From: Streptosporangiaceae bacterium
Lineage (GTDB): Bacteria; Actinomycetota; Actinomycetes; Streptosporangiales; Streptosporangiaceae
NCBI GenBank assembly: GCA_030040475.1
Contig: JASHTQ010000140.1
Coordinates: 1-7,067 of the forward strand
Length of the DNA stretch: 7,067 nucleotides
Reading direction: 5' to 3'
Shown piece by piece: positions 1-7,067 of the stretch. A program made the position numbers and the translations under genes. Below the pieces are notes generated by a model. The model did no database searches, was not told where the DNA came from, and was given only the letters and a program-made list of their open reading frames with translations. The number at the start of each line of letters is the position of its first letter. Positions within the stretch are counted from its first letter, which is position 1.

Positions 1-1096
1 GGGCGGCGGCGGGTCCGGCTGCGGTGGCGGCCCGGCCTCCGGCAGCGCCGGCGGCACCGGGGGCGATTGCGGCGGCTCGCCGAACGCGTATCCCGGGCAG
101 GTCGGCACCGCCGGGTCCGGCGGGGACGGCGGCAGCGTTCCGGGCTGCTCCGGCGAGGGCTGCCTGCTTCAGAACAACGCGCAGCCCGGCGGTGGCGGCG
201 GCGGTGGCGGCGTATTCGGCGGCGGCGGCGGCGGTTCCTACATGTCGGCGTCCACCACGTACTCCGGCGGCGGCGGCGCTGGCACCAGCAGCCTGCCGGA
301 GGCCTGGTCGGAGGCCGATGTCCCGTCCGTCACGGTCACCTGGTCCACGGACTCCGCGCCACCCCAGACATCCCTGTCCCTGTCGCAGGCCACGGCCGCG
401 GACGGGACCAGCGTGACGGCGACCGCCAACGTGACCATCCCCGCCTTCGGCTGGGTCCCCGATGGGGGCAGCGTCCAGTTCGCCGTGGACGGCAATGACA
501 TCGGCAGCCCTGAGCCGGTCAGCGGCCTGCTCAGCGCCACCCTGCCGCAGCTGGCACCGGGGACGCACACCGTCACCGCCACGTACTCCCCGCCCGCAGA
601 CCTGCCCTACCTGGCGAGTTCCACCGCGTCGCAGCAGCTCACCGTGACCGGCCAGTCCTGGAGCATCCAGGTCCCCACCTCGGTGTCGCCGCAGCCGATG
701 CTGGTCGAGGTCAACGGCACTGACGGCGGCACCGACCTGTGGCAGCAGGTCGACTCCGGCGGCCTGCCGCAGGCCAACGAGCAGTGGGCCTTCGGCCTCG
801 TCGGCAACGGGTACGGCTACCTGGTCAACGAGCAGACCGGCAATTGCCTGGAGGTCAACGGCAGCACCGGCGCCGTCGACACCTGGCCCTGCGTTCCCGG
901 CGCGGCCAACGAGCTGTGGCGTGAGGTGCCCGATACCTCCTACGGCGGGGACGCCCTCCAGGTGGAATCCTCCGGCGAGTACCTCGCCACGGGATACCAC
1001 CAGGTCGTCAACGGCCTTCACCTCTACCTGGCCACCGGCCTCGGCGAGGAGGACTCCTGGACACTGAACGACCTGGGCACCACCTACCCGGGCTAG
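1..1096 (+). CDS. Glycine-rich / Ig-like / ricin-type lectin protein, 5'-truncated
   Basis: The reading frame is open from base 2 to the TAG at 1094-1096, giving 364 visible residues; the true start and any signal peptide lie outside the window. Visible residues 1-105 are very rich in Gly and Ser, with four Cys (as in SGCGGG and PGCSGEGC) and poly-Gly runs ending in GGGGGGSYM, resembling extracellular glycine-rich regions. Residues about 123-216 (TSLSLS to QQLTVT) look like a bacterial Ig-like domain of the Big_3 type, with the typical LAPGTHTVTATYS strand. Residues about 219-357 look like a beta-trefoil ricin-B lectin fold: GNCLEVNG, then a second Cys (C282 and C297, probably a disulfide), then NELW, with NEQW and DSWTL as QxW-like repeats. 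Such architectures are usually secreted carbohydrate- or surface-binding proteins, but no enzyme domain or ligand can be assigned. A strong hairpin begins 17 bases after the stop. ATG 242 is the first internal Met but would cut the glycine-rich region, so I do not take it as the start. Confidence 0.8.
   Translation, partial: GGGGSGCGGGPASGSAGGTGGDCGGSPNAYPGQVGTAGSGGDGGSVPGCSGEGCLLQNNAQPGGGGGGGGVFGGGGGGSYMSASTTYSGGGGAGTSSLPEAWSEADVPSVTVTWSTDSAPPQTSLSLSQATAADGTSVTATANVTIPAFGWVPDGGSVQFAVDGNDIGSPEPVSGLLSATLPQLAPGTHTVTATYSPPADLPYLASSTASQQLTVTGQSWSIQVPTSVSPQPMLVEVNGTDGGTDLWQQVDSGGLPQANEQWAFGLVGNGYGYLVNEQTGNCLEVNGSTGAVDTWPCVPGAANELWREVPDTSYGGDALQVESSGEYLATGYHQVVNGLHLYLATGLGEEDSWTLNDLGTTYPG
188..235 (+). 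repeat. Low-complexity GGC/GGT tract encoding poly-glycine
   Basis: Eight Gly codons (GGC/GGT), a Val-Phe interruption at 212-217, then six more Gly codons. This is in-frame, low-complexity DNA inside the glycine-rich domain and a likely site of slippage or length variation. It also explains the overlapping open frames in other phases at 24-498. Confidence 0.8.
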
Positions 1097-1113
1097 GTGT
1101 CACCGCCGCCAGG

Positions 1114-1152
1114 CACGGCGGGGTCGCGGCAGGTCGCCGCGGCCCCGCCGTG
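1114..1152. terminator. Strong bidirectional hairpin terminator between convergent genes
   Basis: Arms 1114-1130 and 1136-1152 pair over 17 positions (16 Watson-Crick, one G-T) around the 5-base loop AGGTC. It starts 17 bases after the stop of the lectin-like gene, and on the other strand lies about 88 bases beyond the stop of the APS kinase gene. No T-run follows on either side, which is common for high-GC actinobacterial terminators. The symmetry and the convergent setting suggest it serves both genes. Confidence 0.7.
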
Positions 1153-1222
1153 GCGCGCATGGCGATGTCCAGCATGGCCTTACTGCGGCGCCCGGGGCTC
1201 TCGGCGGCTGCCGAACCGTTAC

Positions 1223-1247
1223 CCGCTGAGCGCGGCCGCGTCAGCGG
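1223..1247 (-). terminator. Hairpin spanning the APS kinase stop codon
   Basis: Perfect 7-base arms CCGCTGA (1223-1229) and TCAGCGG (1241-1247) enclose the self-complementary CGCGGCCGCG (1231-1240), with one unpaired base at 1230. On the minus strand the TGA stop (1243-1241) lies inside one arm. It could end transcription or protect the mRNA 3' end, upstream of the stronger hairpin at 1114-1152. Function is inferred from position only. Confidence 0.4.
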
Positions 1248-2929
1248 AGGCGGACGGCGGGGCCGGGACGGATTCCGGATCCCTGGGCGCGGGCGGTCGC
1301 CGGCCCGCCGGGCTCGTCGGGCTCCTCCGGTGAGGCGGCAAGCCAGCCGCCGGTGACCAGGAGGCCGAGGACGGCGTCGACCGCCTGCTGGCGGGTCATG
1401 GTGGAGGTATCGATGACCAGGTCGGCGTCGCGCGGTTCCTCGTAGGGGTCGGAAACCCCGGTAAAGCCCTCGATCAGTCCCGCCCGCGCCTTCGCGTACA
1501 GGCCCTTGTGGTCGCGTGCCTCGCACACCTCGACCGGCGTGGACACGTAGATAAGGAGGAAGTCGCCGATCTCGGTCACCATCGCGCGCGCGGCCGCACG
1601 CGCCTGCGCGTACGGCGCTATCGGCGCGCAGATCGCGATGCCGCCGTGCCGGGCGACCTCGGCCGCGACGTAGCCGATGCGCGCGATGTTGAGGTCACGA
1701 TCGGCCCGGGAGAACGTCAGCCCGGCCGAAAGCAGCCGCCGCACGTGGTCGCCGTCGAGCAGCGAGACGCTGCGGTCCCCTCGCTCGGTCAGCGCCTGGA
1801 ACAGCCCGCGGGCGATGGTGGACTTGCCCGAGCCGGACAGGCCGGTGAAGAAGACCACCAGGCCGCGCTGCGCCCGGGGCGGCCGGGCGCGGCGCAGCTC
1901 ACGCGCCACCCCGGGAGGAGCGAGCCAGCCGGGAACGGCGGTGCCGGAGTCGAGCAGCGCGCCGAGCTCGGAGTCGGTCAGCTCGCCCTGCTCAAGGCCC
2001 GTTTCGATCAGCGCGAGCGGTCGCCATACCTCGGCGCGGGGGTCGTAGGCCCACTCGCCCGCGGCGATGACCGGGATCGGCACTCCGGGCAGGTTCAGCG
2101 TGCCGTTCTTGGCGCCGGCCTGCGGACCCGATGACGCGTCGAGCCCGATCGCGCCGACCGAGTCCGCGAGCAGGTGGGTGGCTCCGTAGGCCGCCGTGGC
2201 GATCGCCTGGGCGCGCAGGTCGGCGGCGGGGCCCGCGTTCCTCGGCGCGAGCGGGACCGGCACCACGAGCGTGCCGGCCGGCAGGTACTGCCTGGCCGCG
2301 AGCACCGAGCGGACCAGCGCCTCCGGCCGGGTCACCACGTCGGCGGGCCCGGTCACCAGGGGCAGCACGAGCAGGCGGGCGTTCAGCTGGCCGGCGTAGT
2401 GACGCAGCTGTCCGATGTGCCGCTTGTTCAGCGGCCGCCGGGTGGCGTAGCCGAGCACGTTGCCCCCCGGCTGCTGGCCGGCTAGCTCGTCGCGGACATC
2501 CTCGACCCGCCGCCGCAGCTGGCGGAACGGCCCGTGCTGCGGCGCGCGCAGCGCGGTGATCGGCCCGGCCAGCCGGACCAGCCGGGGCGCCGCCAGCGGA
2601 TCGTGCGGATCGGGCCGGGCCGTCCGCTCGCCGACCGACAGCACGGCGAGCGGCGAGCCCTCCTCGTCGGTCAGCACGACGTGGTCCGCGTCGGCGGGCA
2701 CCGCGTCCGCTGGCACCTCGAGCGTGACCGGGACCGGCCACGGCGTGCCGTCGGCCAGCGTGCCGCGCTCGGCCACCGCGGCCACGTCGGCGGTGCTCAT
2801 GAAGCCGCGCAGCGGGGCGAACACCCCGGATGTGAGCAGCTCAAGATCGCCCAGGTGCGCCTCGTCGAGCGTGCACGCGGGCCAGGCGGCTAGCTCCTCG
2901 GGCAGCCCTGGCGGTGGTTGAGCGGTCAG
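1241..2929 (-). CDS. cysC: ATP-sulfurylase-like / adenylylsulfate (APS) kinase fusion
   Basis: 562 residues from a CTG start at 2929. The first conventional start, GTG 2824, would remove about 35 residues (containing LPEELAAWPACTLDEAHLGD and then LELLTSG) that match the usual N-terminus of sulfurylase proteins. CTG 2929 has GGAGG five bases upstream, and an in-frame TAA (about 3010) bounds the frame. Residues about 20-170 resemble the PUA-like sulfurylase N-domain (GVFAPLRGFM, DGTPWPVPVTL). The following catalytic domain to about 325 keeps GATH (249-252), but its signature motifs are degenerate: ATRRPLNKRH at 162-171 where QxRNPxHRAH is expected, and ADSVGAIG at 255-262 where GRDHAGPG is expected. 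The APS kinase domain (about 355-527) looks complete: P-loop GLSGSGKST 363-371, DGDHVRRLL from 392, FSRADRDLNI 406-415, CAPIAPY 434-440, KGLYAKARAG 475-484, GFTGVSDPYE 488-497. It should phosphorylate APS to PAPS in the cytoplasm; sulfurylase activity is doubtful. The last 35 residues are a Pro/Gly/Arg-rich tail outside the family fold. The gene is co-directional with the methyltransferase upstream. Confidence 0.88.
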   Translation of the reverse strand: MTAQPPPGLPEELAAWPACTLDEAHLGDLELLTSGVFAPLRGFMSTADVAAVAERGTLADGTPWPVPVTLEVPADAVPADADHVVLTDEEGSPLAVLSVGERTARPDPHDPLAAPRLVRLAGPITALRAPQHGPFRQLRRRVEDVRDELAGQQPGGNVLGYATRRPLNKRHIGQLRHYAGQLNARLLVLPLVTGPADVVTRPEALVRSVLAARQYLPAGTLVVPVPLAPRNAGPAADLRAQAIATAAYGATHLLADSVGAIGLDASSGPQAGAKNGTLNLPGVPIPVIAAGEWAYDPRAEVWRPLALIETGLEQGELTDSELGALLDSGTAVPGWLAPPGVARELRRARPPRAQRGLVVFFTGLSGSGKSTIARGLFQALTERGDRSVSLLDGDHVRRLLSAGLTFSRADRDLNIARIGYVAAEVARHGGIAICAPIAPYAQARAAARAMVTEIGDFLLIYVSTPVEVCEARDHKGLYAKARAGLIEGFTGVSDPYEEPRDADLVIDTSTMTRQQAVDAVLGLLVTGGWLAASPEEPDEPGGPATARAQGSGIRPGPAVRLR

Positions 2930-2934
2930 CTGTG

Positions 2935-2939
2935 CCTCC
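2935..2939 (-). promoter_or_regulatory. Shine-Dalgarno GGAGG deciding the CTG start
   Basis: The plus strand reads CCTCC, so the minus strand carries GGAGG, followed by the five bases CACAG and then CTG at 2929-2927. No ATG, GTG or TTG occurs in this frame between the in-frame stop near 3010 and GTG 2824. The site therefore supports CTG initiation. Confidence 0.65.
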
Positions 2940-2952
2940 GGGTGCGACTTCA

Positions 2953-3000
2953 GACACGGTATGCCAGCTCGCCGCGATGTGGGCGTAATACCGGTGTGTC
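2953..3000 (-). other. Imperfect inverted repeat in the leader of the APS kinase gene
   Basis: GACACGGTAT at 2953-2962 pairs with ATACC (2988-2992) and GTGTC (2996-3000), leaving a 3-base bulge GGT at 2993-2995. The 25-base interior could form a large loop or further pairs. It lies 24 bases or more upstream of the proposed CTG and could be an RNA leader fold or a protein-binding site. I recognise no known riboswitch class. Confidence 0.35.
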
Positions 3001-3003
3001 CGT

Positions 3004-3025
3004 GCCGTTAACGATACGGAACGGC
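3004..3025. repeat. Short inverted repeat GCCGTT/AACGGC
   Basis: Perfect 6-base arms at 3004-3009 and 3020-3025 with a 10-base spacer, in the gap between the methyltransferase stop and the APS kinase start. It could be an operator half-site pair or a weak RNA hairpin. Chance is also possible at this arm length. Confidence 0.3.
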
Positions 3026-3030
3026 CGTCG

Positions 3031-3053
3031 TGTCCGAAGCGGGGTGGCGGACA
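3031..3053 (-). terminator. Possible weak terminator after the methyltransferase gene
   Basis: Arms TGTCCG (3031-3036) and CGGACA (3048-3053) with an 11-base loop lie 16 bases beyond the methyltransferase stop on the minus strand. The stem is short and no T-run follows, so read-through into the APS kinase gene remains likely. Confidence 0.3.
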
Positions 3054-3069
3054 AGCCGTCGGCGGTATG

Positions 3070-3945
3070 TCACAGGACTCGCGCGAAGCGGTCCTCAGGT
3101 CTTCTTATCACGTAAGACACCTCGTCGTAAGCATCGGTCGCGCGACCGCGGGTCAGCCGGCAGATCAGGCGGCAGGCCAGGCGCCCGGCCCGGAGCCTGC
3201 GGCCCGCCCGTCCCGACCACGACTCGCGCCCGTCCGGCCACGTCGTACCGGTCTCCCGGTGCGCGATCGTCAGGCCGCGCAGGTGCGCGTAGGCCTGGAT
3301 GCCGCGGTCGGATGCCTCCGGCGGGTACACCGCGGGAAACGGGCCGGGCAGGCCCGGGTACCGTTCGGCCCACAGCGCGCGTCTGGCCCGCTCGGGCAGG
3401 TGCCTGTCGAGCACCGCCGTGGCGCAGTCTGGGTCGCGGATGCGCAGCAACAGCAGGCCGCCGGGGCGCAGCGCGGCGACGAAACGGTCCAGGACAAGCT
3501 CGGTGTGCGAGATCCGGTCCAGCAGCAGCGAGCAGTGCACGACGTCGAACGAGCGGGGCGGCAGCGGGACGGTCCGCAGGTCTCCGAGCATGACCTCCCC
3601 GGCCAGGCCGGCGAACTCGGGACGGTCCTCGTCGATCGTCGTCACCCCGATCTCGAAGCCGCTCGCCCGCAGCAGGTCGAGGCCGAGTTCGTCCGGCGAG
3701 GTCAGGCAGCCGGCCCGGAGCAGGCGCACCGGCCGGCCGATGCAGCCGACCACGTAGTCGTGGACGGGCTGGGCGAACATCTCCCGCACCAGCCCCTGGC
3801 TGTAGGCCTGGGCGGCGACCGCGAGGCGCACCGCGTCCGCCGCCTGCCTGGCCCGCCGTACCGCGCGCTGCGCGTCCGCCTGCTGGCGCTCGGCCGCCGA
3901 TGCCTGCTCTGATGCGGGCCGCGCCTGGCCCGCCGCCGGACTCAT
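3070..3945 (-). CDS. Class I SAM-dependent methyltransferase-like protein
   Basis: 291 residues, ATG at 3945 to TGA at 3070. Residues about 10-50 are Ala/Arg/Gln-rich and probably helical. The Rossmann-like methyltransferase core follows: strand VRLLRAGCLTSPDE (73-86), acidic end of the second strand TTIDED (102-107), GDLRTVPLPPRSFDVVHC (121-138; the typical D-x-x-x-LP...SFDVV pattern), and ALRPGGLLLLRI (158-169), the motif found after the fourth strand in this superfamily. The first SAM-binding loop is unusual: the family DxGxGxG is not present, only a single G in RAGC. The C-terminal 80 residues carry an Arg-rich stretch (about 245-268) and end in DEVSYVIRRPEDRF. Substrate unknown; it could be a divergent small-molecule methyltransferase or a member that has lost activity. 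The start has no good Shine-Dalgarno, but a promoter-like -10 lies six bases upstream, consistent with a leaderless mRNA. It is divergent from mfd and co-directional with the APS kinase gene. Confidence 0.75.
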   Translation of the reverse strand: MSPAAGQARPASEQASAAERQQADAQRAVRRARQAADAVRLAVAAQAYSQGLVREMFAQPVHDYVVGCIGRPVRLLRAGCLTSPDELGLDLLRASGFEIGVTTIDEDRPEFAGLAGEVMLGDLRTVPLPPRSFDVVHCSLLLDRISHTELVLDRFVAALRPGGLLLLRIRDPDCATAVLDRHLPERARRALWAERYPGLPGPFPAVYPPEASDRGIQAYAHLRGLTIAHRETGTTWPDGRESWSGRAGRRLRAGRLACRLICRLTRGRATDAYDEVSYVIRRPEDRFARVL

Positions 3946-3951
3946 GATCTA

Positions 3952-3980
3952 ACAGTAGTTGATTGACTACTTTCAGTCAC
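3952..3980 (-). promoter_or_regulatory. Candidate leaderless promoter of the methyltransferase gene
   Basis: On the minus strand GTGACT (plus 3975-3980; TTGACA-like, core TGAC) and TACTGT (plus 3952-3957; TAnnnT) are separated by exactly 17 bases. The -10 ends six bases before the ATG at 3945, so the transcript would start at or next to the A of ATG. This agrees with the missing Shine-Dalgarno and with the frequent leaderless genes of actinobacteria. Confidence 0.5.
3954..3971. promoter_or_regulatory. Palindrome AGTAGT-n6-ACTACT, candidate operator
   Basis: Perfect 6-base arms at 3954-3959 and 3966-3971 overlap the proposed -10 and spacer of the methyltransferase promoter. A second, overlapping repeat TGACT (3964-3968) and AGTCA (3975-3979), also with a 6-base spacer, covers the -35. 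The placement fits a repressor site. It is also an AT-richer patch than its surroundings. Confidence 0.35.
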
Positions 3981-3996
3981 GAGCGGGAGCGGCAGA

Positions 3997-4037
3997 TAGG
4001 GTGCGCCGCCGCGTGGGTTCGGCCGGGCGGGTAAACT
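3997..4037 (+). promoter_or_regulatory. mfd: Candidate -10 elements for mfd
   Basis: Two TAnnnT hexamers face mfd: TAGGGT at 3997-4002 and TAAACT at 4032-4037. Neither has a recognisable -35 at 16-18 bases, so the promoter assignment is weak. Use of the second would start the RNA near 4044, close to the left arm of the leader fold below. Confidence 0.25.
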
Positions 4038-4040
4038 TGG

Positions 4041-4094
4041 GGGCAGTTCCGCGGACAGCCGGGTGCCAGCAAACCCGGCCGTTTCGTGCTGCCC
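4041..4094 (+). other. Potentially structured 5' leader of mfd
   Basis: GGGCAG (4041-4046) pairs with CTGCCC (4089-4094) and encloses a 7-bp hairpin, GCCGGGT (4058-4064) with ACCCGGC (4073-4079), loop GCCAGCAA. The self-complementary TCCGCGGA (4048-4055) lies in between. This nested layout about 90 bases before the ATG resembles a leader RNA domain, but I match it to no known riboswitch, and GC-rich DNA forms such stems easily. Confidence 0.3.
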
Positions 4095-4173
4095 GGAGTT
4101 GGTCAACCGCGGGCCGCGCGAGCGATCCGGCCCAGCGCACCGAGGCGTCCGGGACATCGAAAATAGCGACCAC

Positions 4174-4178
4174 AGGGA
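4174..4178 (+). promoter_or_regulatory. mfd: Weak Shine-Dalgarno AGGGA before mfd
   Basis: AGGGA ends four bases before ATG 4183. It lies within the second copy of the direct repeat GGGACATC (4151-4158 and 4175-4182). It supports the ATG 4183 start, which also gives the expected N-terminus. Confidence 0.45.
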
Positions 4179-4182
4179 CATC

Positions 4183-7067
<2,885 letters not shown>

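Noticed and set aside
24..498. Two plus-strand frames in other phases over the glycine-rich region
   Set aside because: They arise from the GGC-rich repeat being open in every phase and give only Arg- or Ala-rich sequence.
1992..2741. 249-codon minus-strand frame inside the APS kinase fusion gene
   Set aside because: Shadow of the real gene in another phase; Arg/Ala/Gly-rich with no domain.
3067..3912. 281-codon plus-strand frame opposite the methyltransferase
   Set aside because: Antisense shadow; the methyltransferase motifs are clear on the minus strand.
4041..4094. Known riboswitch upstream of mfd
   Set aside because: I could not match conserved cores of the cobalamin, SAM, glycine or c-di-AMP classes, so only a generic structured leader is reported.

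Overview
The window looks like chromosomal DNA from a high-GC actinomycete. Third codon positions are almost all G or C, non-ATG starts are likely, and the mfd gene is of the actinobacterial type. I cannot name the genus. No rRNA, tRNA, CRISPR array, insertion sequence, phage gene or attachment site is visible.

Layout. (1) 1-1096, + strand: the 3' part of a gene for a probably secreted protein with a glycine-rich region, one bacterial Ig-like domain and a ricin-type beta-trefoil lectin domain; its start lies left of the window. (2) 1097-1240: a convergent intergenic gap with a strong 17-bp hairpin that can terminate transcription from either side. A second hairpin spans the stop codon of the next gene. 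(3) 1241-2929, - strand: a fusion of an ATP-sulfurylase-like domain with an APS kinase. Its start is best placed at a CTG codon preceded by GGAGG, about 35 codons upstream of the first conventional start (GTG at 2824). The sulfurylase signature motifs are degenerate while the kinase motifs are intact. (4) 2930-3069: a 140-bp gap holding inverted repeats. (5) 3070-3945, - strand: a SAM-methyltransferase-like protein with a weak cofactor loop, preceded by what looks like a leaderless promoter with an overlapping palindrome. (6) 3946-4182: a divergent intergenic region containing that promoter and a potentially structured leader for mfd. (7) 4183-7067, + strand: the first 961 codons of mfd (transcription-repair coupling factor), cut by the window edge inside helicase motif VI. 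This is the longest true gene here. The long open frame on the opposite strand (4228-7050) is only its mirror image.

How the genes relate. The APS kinase fusion and the methyltransferase are co-directional but 140 bp apart, so an operon is possible but not shown. The kinase would supply PAPS for sulfate assimilation or sulfation. The methyltransferase has no assignable substrate. mfd is a housekeeping DNA-repair gene divergent from the methyltransferase. I see no convincing new multi-gene system. The items most worth a second look are the CTG start, the degenerate sulfurylase domain, the methyltransferase promoter with its palindrome, the mfd leader fold, and a patch of unusual codon use inside mfd.
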